From positions 1,142,981-1,206,980 of the forward strand of contig NZ_AP017928.1 of the NCBI RefSeq assembly GCF_003584645.1: 64,000 nt of DNA, given 5' to 3'. Below the pieces are notes generated by a model that was not told the DNA's origin, ran no database searches, and worked only from the letters and a program-made list of their open reading frames with translations. This document shows, piece after piece, positions 8,757-17,809 of the stretch. Every line of letters begins with the position of its first letter. Within the stretch, counting starts at the first letter, position 1. The translations under genes and the position numbers were made by a program. The DNA comes from Methylocaldum marinum. Lineage in GTDB: Bacteria; Pseudomonadota; Gammaproteobacteria; Methylococcales; Methylococcaceae.

Positions 8757-9008
8757 CTCGACAGATTGGCATCCGGCGTTTCCACCCATGATTTGTCATC
8801 TCGTAATACGCATGGCAACGCCGGTTGAAGCGCGCACAGACTCCGCCCAACAGGGTCAATCAGTCCCGCCGGTCTTGATCGTTGAGGAAAATAGCCTCTC
8901 GGCGATCACCGCGCGATGTGGCGTGATAAAGCCCGCCTGCCAGTTCGGTGCGAAGTGGTCTTGCCATGTGGGGCTGTGTAGGACGAGAGTGCTGGATTAC
9001 AAGACCTG
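8757..9008 (-). pseudogene. RAYT transposase remnant, copy 2 (direct-repeat partner)
   Basis: Second RAYT remnant. On the minus strand the start region reads ARPLRTELAGGLYHATSRGD and RREAIFLNDQDRRD, then a stop; the continuation LTLLGGVCARFNRRCHAYYE and ETPDANLSSMLRQL is also visible. These match IS200-like Y1 transposases of the REP-associated type. It is truncated by the rhs fragment at its 3' side and repeats 7784-8032. Confidence 0.75.
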
Positions 9009-9032
9009 ACCCCTTTCGCTGTGCGTTCATGG

Positions 9033-9373
9033 ACCAAGTCGTCGCCGAGACCCCGGCGGACCAGGAATTACATGTGATTTTGGACAACTATTGCACGCAC
9101 AAGCGCAACGAGGACTGGTTGGCCAAGAATCCCAGGGTTCATTTTCACTTTACGCCAACCTCGGCCAGTTGGTTGAACCCAGTGGAAATCTGGTTCGGTA
9201 TCCTGAGTCGAAAAGCCTTGCGCGGGGCCAGTTTCTCCAGCATCGCTGAGTTACGGAACGCTATTGAAGCGTTCATTGCCAACTATTCCCAAAATCCACG
9301 CCCATTCAAATGGCGCAAACGCGAAGTGCACGGCAGTCAACTCAAAAATACTATCGTTAATTTACGTAATTAA
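9033..9373 (+). pseudogene. C-terminal fragment of an IS630-family transposase
   Basis: About 113 codons of the DDE_3 domain of IS630-type transposases. The catalytic segment VILDNYCTHKRNEDWLAKNP and the later TSASWLNPVEIWFGILSRKA are clear, and the end PFKWRKREVHGSQL matches the family. The N-terminal DNA-binding domain and first catalytic aspartate are missing. It begins right after the RAYT boundary at about 9008, so it is a rearranged fragment. Confidence 0.85.
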
Positions 9374-9391
9374 GCACTAGTATTACCATTA

Positions 9392-9715
9392 TTACCATCC
9401 GCTCAGCTCGCCGTCCTCATCGTTCACTGAAATATCGGTTTGACTTCTGAGCCATGATAAAAAATACGATAGGTCAGCTTCCACGGATTCGGGATGCGCA
9501 CTGATTTCCATCAAAATTTGTGCATCTTGTGTAAACAAACGCACATCGTAACTCCAACCGTCCTCTTGAATTCTCGACTCACTTCCAAGAAGTCGAAATT
9601 CGTTGCCCTCTCGGATCGTAAAGGTTTTCAGCCTAGAAATTTGTTCTTCAATTCTAGATAGATTTTCCAAATACCAATCACGGTTCTTGAAGGATATATA
9701 AAATTCTGCAGCCAT
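9392..9715 (-). CDS. putative immunity protein for Rhs1
   Basis: A 107-residue acidic protein of unrecognised family, starting 8 bases after the stop of the Rhs1 toxin tip and on the same strand. Its size, position and lack of a signal peptide match the immunity partner of a T6SS Rhs toxin; this is inference from context. Its toxin is currently out of frame with the Rhs1 core, so the gene may remain only for protection against sister strains. Confidence 0.6.
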   Translation of the reverse strand: MAAEFYISFKNRDWYLENLSRIEEQISRLKTFTIREGNEFRLLGSESRIQEDGWSYDVRLFTQDAQILMEISAHPESVEADLSYFLSWLRSQTDISVNDEDGELSGW

Positions 9716-9723
9716 GTTGGTTC

Positions 9724-12700
9724 CTATGTGCCGTGGGGGCGCCCGGCTACGGTCGGGAAATCGTCAGGGTTTTTTATTCCAATATGTGCTTCTTTAGAGT
9801 GAGCATTGACGGGCGTCTTGCCATCATCGGCCAGTTCTATCGTCCCCGGATCTCCGTGCTTACCAAGCGACTTATGGACATGCGCGTTGTTCCCCGCTTT
9901 ATAAGGTCCCGTCTTTACGTTTCCATAAGCATGTATCTGTACTTCCGAGCCATCAGGATGAACCCAGCGCTGATTTCTAGGATTGAGCGGATTTGTCCTC
10001 GTGTGCCCTCTTTTACGTAAGATCTTTTCGATCTGCCTGGCCGACTTACCTTTGAGTCTTGGTAAAAGTGAAACGTTAGGCTTTTTTGCAAACCTTCCTC
10101 GCGCATCAATCCACTGCCCTCTTGAATTTTGCCGGACTGCCCGCCCACAAGCCAGTCCAAGAGGGTCAACCCAGACGAGCGCATTGGGGGCAAATTCATA
10201 TGGGTTGGGTCCTACGATAAGCCCCAGTGGATCCTGTGAAAGGAAACAACCAATAGCCGCATCAAAGTATCGGGATAAGTTCTGTGCAAGCTGCGTTTCT
10301 TCATCCTCATACTGCCCCTGCAACCGAATCGGGTTGTCGACATAACCGACGTGCAGCCGCGCGATCTGTCCCCACGCCGTATAACTCGCCGCCCACAGGA
10401 CTTCGCCCTTCGAGTCGGTCAGCCGGATCGGGCAGCCGTTGGGGTCGTTGTGGTAGTGCAGGAGGGTGTCCGGTCCGCTTCGGCCGCCGAGCAGCGCCAG
10501 GGGCTCGAAGGTCTCCGGGTAGTAGACCCATTCCCGGGCCATCCCTTTCGCCGGGACAACCGGATCGGTTGGGTCCTCGATCCAATCGCCCACCAGAGCG
10601 TCGCCGTCCCAGGCGAAGGCCGTGATCTGGTCGCCGGTGCGCTTTTCGATTCGCCGGCCCAGGGGGTCGTAGCGATAGCGGGTGGAGACGCCGTCGAGCC
10701 GGCTCTCGATCAGCCGCTGGTTCGCATCCCAGCGGAGGTGCAAGGCGCCGCGCCGGTCGTGGCGCTCAATCAGGTTGCCGGCGCGGTCGAACCGATAAAA
10801 GGCGCCTTCGTATTCGCCTTCGCGGGACCATTCGCCTTGGGCGTTTGGTGCCCCCGCTTGCGCGGCTTCGTGCTCGACGATCCGCGTCGTGAGCCCGGTC
10901 CCCCGCGGGGTCGTTGAGGTAGTGCTTGACCTGCCCGTGCGGGTCGAGGTGCTGGGTGATGCGGCCTACGGGATCGTAGACGTAGCGGTCGATGCCGAAC
11001 CGGGCGTCGCGCCGTTCGGTCAGGTTGCCGGCGGCATCGTAGTCGTAGGCGAGGTCGACCACGGTGTCCGCGTCGGTGCGGATACGCTGGCGAGTCAGAT
11101 AGCCATCGGCGCTGTAGTCGACCTCGCGGCGTAGATGGGGACTCAGTCGCTCGCGGACGATCCGGCCGGCCGCGTCGCGCTCGATCGCGATGGGGGCGTG
11201 GTCGTCGATGGCGATTTCGATCGCCTGATCGAGGGTGTCGTAAGCGTAACGGACGGCATGGGCGATCACCGTGTCGCTCCGCTTGAACTCGGTGTGTCGC
11301 TCGATCCGGTTGCCGGCTTCGTCGTAGGCGTTGCGGAGGGTGAACGTTTCGCCTTGCTTTTCTTCGATCAGGCGGCCGTCGGGATCGAACCGGCGTTCGA
11401 CGCGGGTCTCAGGATTGCCACAGCCGATCAGGTTGCCGTTGGCGTCGTAGGCGAAGCGTTCGATCCAGGGCTTGTCGCCGCCGTCCGGGTCCGGCAGCGC
11501 CTTTTCGACGATGCGGCCGAGCGGGTCGGTGCGATAGTGGATCGCGCGGCCGAGCGGGTCGACGCTGCGCCGGAGATGCCCCGCGAGCGTGTAGTCGTAA
11601 CGCCGCGACTGCCCCCAATAGTCCACTTCCTCGATGATGCGCCCGAGGGCGTCGCGCTCGAGCCGGTAGGTCTCGCCGCGCTGGTTGGTGACGCCGATCA
11701 GCCGCTCTTCGGTGTCGTAGTGGTACTGAACGGTATGGCCGTCGGGCTGGAGGCGCTTGGCGATCTCGCCCTGGCCGAAGTACTCGAGCCGGGTTTCGGC
11801 GCCGTTTTCGTCCGCGTAGCGGGTCAGGTTGTCCTCGCGATCGTAGCCGCAGCGCACCGTCGCGCCGGACGGCAGCCGGACTTCCGTCAGCCGGCTTTTC
11901 GCGTCGTAGCGGTAGAGCGTCTTGCGCCCGAGCGGGTCGAGCTTGCCGACGAGGTTACCCAAGGGGTCGTAGGCGAACCGCGTGACCTGGCCCTGCGCAT
12001 CCTTGATCCCGGAAAGATTCCCGACCGCGTCGAAGCGAAGCGCCGTGCGCGCGCCGCGCGGGTTGGTGTGGGCAACGAGTTGCCCGTGGGCGTCGTACTC
12101 ATAGCGCGAGACGTGGCCGAGCGGCGTTTTCTGTTCAATCAGCAGGCCGCGCCGGTCCCAGGCTTGCTGCCAGAGGCCGCCGTTGGGGTCGGTGATGCGA
12201 ACGGCCTTGTCGGTCTCGTCGAACTCGGTGGTGATCGCGTGGCCGTCGGGGCGCGTGAGCTTGAGGAGGTTGCCGCGCGCGTCGTAGGCGTATTCGGTGC
12301 GGCGGCCGTCCGGGTCCACCACCGCCGTGGTGCGGCCGGCGTCGTCGTATTCGTAGAGGGTCATGCCGCCCAGGGGGTCGGTCTCGTTGATCGGTAGGCC
12401 TTGCTCGTCGAGCTTGATCAGCGTGACCTGGCCCAGCGAATCGGTAATGCGGCGTTCGTTGAGGAGGTCCGAGTAGTCGAAGCGGTAGTCGTACAAGCCG
12501 CCGTCGCCCCAGGCATGGACGACCCGCCAGCTGCCGTCCGCCGCCCGCTCGTAGGCGTAATGGAAGGACAGCCCGTTGCGGTCGGTGTGGCGAACCATGC
12601 GATGGGCGTCGTAGGCGAAGCGATAGGGCGCGCCGAGCGCGTCGATGACGGCGACCAGGTCGCCCGCCGCGTCGTATTGGTAGCGGACAAAGGTGTGTTC

Positions 12701-13680
12701 GGTCCGGCTCGCGGGGTCGTGGAGCGTCACCGCCGTCAGGCGGTCGTTTTCGAGGGTGAGCGCGAGACGCCGCCCCGCCGACTCGTGGATGGCGACGATC
12801 CGGCCGCCGCGGTACTCGACGTCGAGGACGTTCCCGCAGCGGTCCGAGAGGCGTCCGATCGGCCAGTGCAGCCGGCCGCGCGGATCGTGGCGACCCAGCG
12901 ATTTGGGGAAGTGGTAGACGCGGTCGTCCTTGGTGGCGACCCGGTATTCGTCGCCCGTATCAGTCAGCCGCGCGCCGTCCATCAGCTCGAGTTCGGCGCC
13001 CTGCTCGCCCACCGCGGCCGGCAGCCGCTCGAAAGCGATCGGACCGACGTCGGGTCCGTGCATCAGCACGCTGCCGTCGGTGCCGTCGTATTCGAGCCGA
13101 ATGTCGGCCGGGGTCTGCCAGCCGGTGCCGCACAGCCCGACATGGTCGCCGGACGAGCCGTAGCTTCGTACCCAGCGGAGGGGAAGGCGGCCCGGCAACT
13201 CGAAGTCCTGCTGCTCGACGGAAACTTCGCCGTTCAGGATGTTGACCGGCTCGGCGCGCAAGACCGTGCACTTGAGAAAGCCGGGCTTCAGGTTCTTGAA
13301 CAGCTTTTGCCGGAACCGCTTGAACACCCCGGACTTGGCCAGTTTGCCGAGGCCCGCAAACGCGCCCTTGAAAGCCAGCCCCATCATCGAGATGGTCGGG
13401 GGGCCGCCGACGAACACGGTGGTCGGGATCGCCAGGTTGAAGGTCGTGGGCAACACCATGATCCTGGGGCCGCCTTTTTTCCGCAGCCGGAACGGGCTGA
13501 CCATGCCGGCGACCTGGCAGCCCAATACCGGCAGGGAAATGTAGGAGAACGGATCGCCGTCGGCGATCACCGTCGAACTGCCCATGAACAGTTCGTCGTC
13601 GGTGTCCGGGAGTTTCGGCGCAAACGGAAACCCCGGCGGAATGTGCACGACCATGCCGGCGGTGCCGGCGGTGGCGCGCC
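9724..13680 (-). pseudogene. rhs1: T6SS Rhs toxin gene, 5'-truncated and frameshifted
   Basis: This copy parallels Rhs2 (17810-21910) almost base for base over about 2.9 kb. Two lesions are visible. First, homology stops at 13679, so codons for the first ~60 residues and most of the PAAR domain are gone, replaced by an IS5-type transposase fragment. The first ATG left (13654) gives MVVHIPPGFPF. Second, GAGCCCGG at 10891-10898 has one more C than GAGCCGG in Rhs2, which shifts the frame after NDPAGDR and ends the protein at 10766. The following frame (to 9724) holds the end of the core (SQDPLGLIVGPN...WVDPLGLAC) and a tip of about 140 residues with WVHPDGSEVQIHAYGN, NAHVHK, AHIGIKNPDDFP and RPHGT. 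The repeated histidines suggest a nuclease, but the family is not certain. Confidence 0.85.
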
Positions 13681-14741
13681 AGCCTGATCCAGGTCTTGTT
13701 CTCCATCCGCTCCGAGCGGCAGTGGGTCTAGCAGATCGAATTTAATCTGTTGTATCGCTGGTTTGTCGGGCTGACGCTGGATGCCGAGGTCTGGGACCAC
13801 GCCACCTTCAGCGCCAACCGGGATCGGTTGCTGAACGAGCGGATTTCCCGGCTGTTTTTCGAGCGGGTCGTGTTGCTGGCGGAATGGCAGGACCTTCTGT
13901 CGGACGAGCATTTCTCGGTGGACGGCACGTTGATCCAGGCGTGGGCGTCTATGAAGCGTTTTGTGAGAAAGGATGGCAGCTCGCCCCGGCCGGAGGACGG
14001 CGGCCGGAATCCGTCAGTCGATTTCAAGGGCGAGAAGCGCTCCAATGCGACCCATGCCTCGACCACCGATCCGGAGGCCCGCCTTTACAAGAAAAGCGAA
14101 GGGGATAAAGCCCAACTGTGCTTCATGGGCCATGCCCTGATGGAAAACCGGACCGGCCTGGTGGTGGATGTCGAGGTGACTCACGCCACCGGCACGGCGG
14201 AACGGGACGCGGCCAAGATCATGATCAGTCGCACCGTCACGAAGCCCGGCGCGACAGTCGGGGCGGACAAGGCTTACGACGTGCCGGAGTTCGTGCACGC
14301 TCTCCGGGAGCAGCGGGTCACGCCGCATGTCGCCCGGAAGGAAAAAGGCTCCGCCATCGATGGCCGGACCACCCGACACCCCGGCTACCGGGCTCGCCTG
14401 AAGAGGCGCAAACGGGTGGAAGAACTCTTCGGCTGGTCGAAGACGGTGGGCGGGTTACGCCAGACCCGGTTCCGGGGCTTGAAGAAGGTGGCGGCCCAGA
14501 CCGTGTTCACGTTTGCGGCCTACCACCTAACCCGGTTGGGTGGGCTGTTCGGCTGGCGGTGGTCGACAGCCTAGGCGGGCATCTGCCCAAAATGCGCCGA
14601 AAGACGGCAAGAATCCCCAAGTGGAGGGATGAAAACCGGCTCGAACCGGGATTTCAGAGCTAAAAGGATCTTCAGCACTCAAAATGAAGCCGCCCGATAA
14701 GGGGTAAAGCCGAAGGCATGGCGGCGAATTTCAACAGCCTG
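13680..14741 (+). mobile_element. IS5-type element copy A, left end missing
   Basis: Truncated copy of the element seen complete at 15727-17105, in the opposite orientation. The right end is present: TCAACAGCCTG ending at 14741, followed by TTAA, which fits the YTAR target of the IS5 group. The left part is missing; the element is fused to rhs1 at a shared GCGCGC (13674-13679). Copies A and B are inverted repeats of about 1 kb and could recombine. Confidence 0.85.
13681..14574 (+). pseudogene. IS5-type transposase copy A, truncated with TAG stop
   Basis: Frame open from the rhs junction: SLIQVLFSIRSERQWV, then TAG at 13729-13731 in place of the CAG of copy B, then QIEFNLLYRWFVGLTLDAEV and the DDE domain to the end (LFGWRWSTA). 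The N-terminal ~70 residues are lost. An internal start at 13750 could give 274 residues, but this would lack the DNA-binding part. It is dead. Confidence 0.85.
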
Positions 14742-14850
14742 TTAAATCTCTTGCGACACAATGGCGAAACCAATATTCGCGCCGCGCTCTATGACAACGC
14801 CATTAACCTCGAGCGTGTCCTGAACTATCAGGGTATCAAGCATTGAACAG
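14742..14850 (+). pseudogene. short C-terminal ORF remnant interrupted by IS copy A
   Basis: Directly after the end of IS copy A, an open frame reads LNLLRHNGETNIRAALYDNA, then INLERVLNYQGIKH and TGA at about 14848. It looks like the end of some gene cut by the insertion, possibly a transposase, but the family is not identified. About 20 bases further on the IS427-type element starts. Confidence 0.4.
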
Positions 14851-14879
14851 CCCTAGCTGGCTTCCCTAAGAACCTGTCT

Positions 14880-15702
14880 TCAAACCCTAGTTTTAGTTTT
14901 GGAGAGACGCCGAAGCATGAGGGAAATCATAGTGATCTGGATAAAGCATTCTGAGGTTGCGGGATGGATCTCGTAATCTTTGCTTAAACGGCGTGCGTGA
15001 CCGAGCCAGGCGAACGTTCGCTCAACCATCCAACGCCAAGGCAGCACTTCGAACCGCCTGGCATTCCGGCGGCTCACAATGGTCAGGGTCCAGTGAAACA
15101 TGTATCTGACCCAATCGAGCAGGGTGCCTCGGTAAGCCGCATCGGCAAAGACAACTTGGATCCGATGGGGCACCGTAGCCAGACGCAAGAGCAGAGGGCG
15201 AACTCCCGTCCGATCCTGAATCCCAGCTGAAAGCACGGCTACGGCCCAGATCAACCCCAGAGTATCGACCGCGATGTGTCGCTTGCGGCCTTTCACCTTC
15301 TTCGCGGCGTCGTAACCGCGGCCCCCCTTTTTGTGCCGTCTTGACGGACTGCGAATCGACAATGACCACCGACGGCTGGGCCTGCTTGCCGACTTGTCGG
15401 CGTACCGCTTCCCGCAACACCGCATGGACTCGATGCCAGGTGCCGTTGAGTCGCCAGCGCCGGAAAGTGGTATAGACCGTCTTCCAGGGCGGGTACTCAC
15501 GGGGAAGCTGCCGCCATTGGCAGCCCGTTTTATCCACGTGCAGCACAGCATCGAGCATCCGTCGGACCGCGTGCCGGCGGGGACGACCGCCCCTGGGATC
15601 GGGCTCAATCAAAAAGGGACAATACTCAACCAACGCGGCCCATTGCGCATCCGTCAAATCGCTAGGGTACATGGCGGCTTCCTTCTGTAGACCACATAAC
15701 AC
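14880..15702 (-). CDS. IS427-type transposase, two frames joined by frameshifting
   Basis: Frame A runs from 15702 and has the N-terminal domain (YPSDLTDAQWAALVEYCPFL, GCQWRQLPREYPPWKTVY) and the first catalytic aspartate in VVIVDSQSVKTAQKGG. Frame B continues from there to 14880 with YDAAKKVKGRKRHIAVDTLG, VVFADAAYRG and WRWMVERTFAWLGHARRLSK. The switch lies on an A5G6 run (near 15321-15331), where IS427-type elements normally make the fusion protein by programmed frameshifting; a shift of +1 relative to frame A is needed. Likely start is the ATG giving MYPSDLTD (15669). About 270 residues in total, apparently intact. Confidence 0.85.
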
Positions 15703-15726
15703 TCAGACCTTACTGCTCCTCCTTAG

Positions 15727-17105
15727 CAGGCTGTTGAAATTCGCCGCCATGCCTTCGGCTTTACCCCTTATCGGCGGCTTAATTTTTAGTGCTGAAGGTC
15801 CTTTTAGCTCTGAAATCCCGGTTCTAGCCGGTTTTCATCCCCCCGCTTGGGGGTTCTTGCCGCCTTTCGGCGAATTTTGGGCAGACGCCCGCCTAGGCCG
15901 TCGACCATCGCCAGCCGAACAGCCCACCCAACCGGGTCAGGTTGTAGGCGGCGAACGTGAACACGGTCTGGGCCGCCACCTTCTTCAAACCCCGGAACCG
16001 GGTCTGGCGTAACCCGCCCACGGTCTTCGACCACCCGAAGATTTCTTCCACCCGCTTGCGCCTCTTCAGGCTGGTCCGGTAGCCGGCGTGTCGGGTGGTG
16101 CGGCCATCGATGGCGGAGCCTTTTTCCTTCCGGGCGACATGCGGCGTGACCCGCTGCTCCCGGAGAGCGTGCACGAACTCCGGCACGTCGTAAGCCTTGT
16201 CCGCCCCGACCGTCGCGCCGGGCTTCGTGACGGTGCGACCGATCATGATCTTGGCCGCGTCCCGTTCCGCCGTGCCGGTGGCGTGCGTCACCTCGACATC
16301 CACGACCAGGCCGGTCCGGTTTTCCATCAGGGCATGGCCCATGAAGCACAGTTGGGCTTTATCCCCTTCGCTTTTCTTGTAAAGGCGGGCCTCCGGATCC
16401 GTGGTCGAGGCGTGGGTTGCGTTGGCGCGCTTTTCGCCCTTGAAATCAACCGTGGGATTCCGGCCACCGGCCTCCGGCGGGGGAGAACTGCCATCCTTTT
16501 TCACAAAGCTCTTCATGGAGGCCCACGCCTGGATCAGCGTGCCGTCCACCGAGAAATGCTCGTCCGACAAAAGGTCCTGCCATTCCGCCAGCAACACGAC
16601 CCGCTCGAAAAACAGCCGGGAAATCCGCTCGTTCAGCAACCGATCCCGGTTGGCGCTGAAGGTGGAGTGGTCCCAGACCTCGGCATCCAGGGGCAGCCCG
16701 ACAAACCAGCGGTACAAAAGATTGAATTCGATCTGCTGGACCCACTGCCGCTCGGAGCGGACAGAGAACAAGACTTGGATGAGACTGGCGCGCAGCAGCC
16801 GCTCCGGCGGAATCGACTCCCGGCCGGTCCGGGCATAGAGGGCATCAAATTCCGAGTCCAGCGTGGTCAGCAGAATGTCGACCACGGCCCGGAGCTTCCG
16901 AAGGGGATGATCCTTGGGAATCCGGTCTTCCAAGGTTCGGTAGCTGAAGAGTTCTTGCTGGGTGATGTCGGCGCCGCGCATGAAAGAGTCCAAAGTATCT
17001 TGAAATGATATTATTTTGCCATGACAAACAATCGTTTATGCCTATTTTAGGCGCTCCATCCAACGAATTTATGCGGCTTCCGGGGCCGAGAAAATCAACA
17101 GCCTG
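15727..17105 (-). mobile_element. IS5-type element copy B, complete and nested
   Basis: A 1379-bp element with ends CAGGCTGTTGA at 15727 and TCAACAGCCTG ending at 17105. It is flanked by TTAG on both sides (15723-15726, 17106-17109), a 4-bp target duplication of the YTAR type used by IS5-group elements. It sits within the IS427-type element and carries a full transposase gene. It is the intact relative of truncated copy A. Confidence 0.92.
15893..16993 (-). CDS. IS5-type transposase copy B (DUF772 + DDE)
   Basis: Full 366-residue transposase. The N-terminal DUF772-type region reads ITQQELFSYRTLEDRIPKDH, then ESIPPERLLRASLIQVLFSV and RSERQWVQQIEFNLLYRWFV. The DDE domain includes HFSVDGTLIQAWASMKSF, a VGADKAYDVPEFVHALR segment and a C-terminal KRRKRVEEIFGWSKTVGG with the last glutamate. 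It has no stop codons or frameshifts compared with copy A, so it is the likely active copy. Confidence 0.92.
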   Translation of the reverse strand: MDSFMRGADITQQELFSYRTLEDRIPKDHPLRKLRAVVDILLTTLDSEFDALYARTGRESIPPERLLRASLIQVLFSVRSERQWVQQIEFNLLYRWFVGLPLDAEVWDHSTFSANRDRLLNERISRLFFERVVLLAEWQDLLSDEHFSVDGTLIQAWASMKSFVKKDGSSPPPEAGGRNPTVDFKGEKRANATHASTTDPEARLYKKSEGDKAQLCFMGHALMENRTGLVVDVEVTHATGTAERDAAKIMIGRTVTKPGATVGADKAYDVPEFVHALREQRVTPHVARKEKGSAIDGRTTRHAGYRTSLKRRKRVEEIFGWSKTVGGLRQTRFRGLKKVAAQTVFTFAAYNLTRLGGLFGWRWSTA

Positions 17106-17141
17106 TTAGTGCTACGTTGGTTTGAAGACAGGTTCTAAGAG

Positions 17142-17615
17142 TTATGAGCACAGAGAAAATGGTATCCATGTTCGGTGATTAAGGATTGTTCGATAGGAAT
17201 CAACGTAGTCTACCTCGACTGCTCCAGTGGAAGAATACAGTCGGAAAGGCACTTCGCCATCCGCTATACGAACTAAGGCTCGTGTATTTAGATGCTTAGC
17301 TAGTGTAACGGCGAGCATATCCGCAACTATTTCCAAGATTCCTGAGACTAATCTTCCTCGCATGCATTCGAGATGAATCTCCGTCGAAAATGGCAGAATA
17401 TCAAACTCTTGCAGGAATGGATTTGATTCCACAAGTCCATGCTGTTGCAGGAAGCTATCTGCCTTCTTGTATTCATCAGCGTAATTAGCCACAGAAAGAT
17501 GAATCCCAAATGGAGGAATCCGTAAGGTATCGTCTCCGAACTCAAAGCACAGCGCACGCTCAACGTCTGTTACCTGCCTGTCCTCAAATCCAATTACCAC
17601 ATATATTAAAGACAT
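17142..17615 (-). CDS. putative immunity protein for Rhs2
   Basis: About 157 residues, family not recognised. The frame is open further up, but ATG 17615 (MSLIYVVIGFEDRQV) has a GGAGG about 9 bases before it; ATG 17621 is the alternative with too short a gap. It follows the Rhs2 toxin tip on the same strand after about 195 bases. Being small, without signal peptide and next to the toxin end, it is the best immunity candidate. The gap is longer than for the other pairs here, so the pairing is less sure. The 17,616-17,809 gap holds no other gene. Confidence 0.55.
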   Translation of the reverse strand: MSLIYVVIGFEDRQVTDVERALCFEFGDDTLRIPPFGIHLSVANYADEYKKADSFLQQHGLVESNPFLQEFDILPFSTEIHLECMRGRLVSGILEIVADMLAVTLAKHLNTRALVRIADGEVPFRLYSSTGAVEVDYVDSYRTILNHRTWIPFSLCS

Positions 17616-17809
17616 AAACATTTGCCTCCGCCAATGCCCAAAACTGCCCCACAACAAAGGTAGTGACAAACTTCGTGCGCAAATATTATCTAGGCAGTTA
17701 AATCAGAATTATCCGGTCGCTGCCACATAGGTTATCTTGCGATGTTTGAAATAGCACCGGATGCGGTCGGGGCCTTTCTGAAGCCGTTACAGATGGAACC
17801 ACGCTCTAC

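Larger units (their letters stand above)
14870..17135 (-). mobile_element. IS427-type (IS5 family) element carrying a nested IS
   Basis: The ends are GAACCTGTCTTCAAACC at 14870 and GGTTTGAAGACAGGTTC ending at 17135, a 17-bp perfect inverted repeat. It is flanked by TAA on both sides (14867-14869, 17136-17138), matching the TNA target of the IS427 group. Without the nested 1379-bp element and its 4-bp duplication it is 883 bp, normal for the group. The nested insertion is at 15727-17105, upstream of the transposase start, so it has separated the gene from its own promoter end. Confidence 0.88.

Noticed and set aside
10889..13687. Long plus-strand open frames across rhs1 (for example 11135-12397 and 12401-13687), and likewise 18419-20938 and 20978-22324 across rhs2
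   Set aside because: They are antisense shadows of GC-rich rhs coding DNA: low-complexity V/A/R/G protein without any family likeness.
13750..14574. Functional transposase from the internal start in copy A
   Set aside because: It lacks the N-terminal domain present in copy B and follows a stop codon, so it is a fragment.
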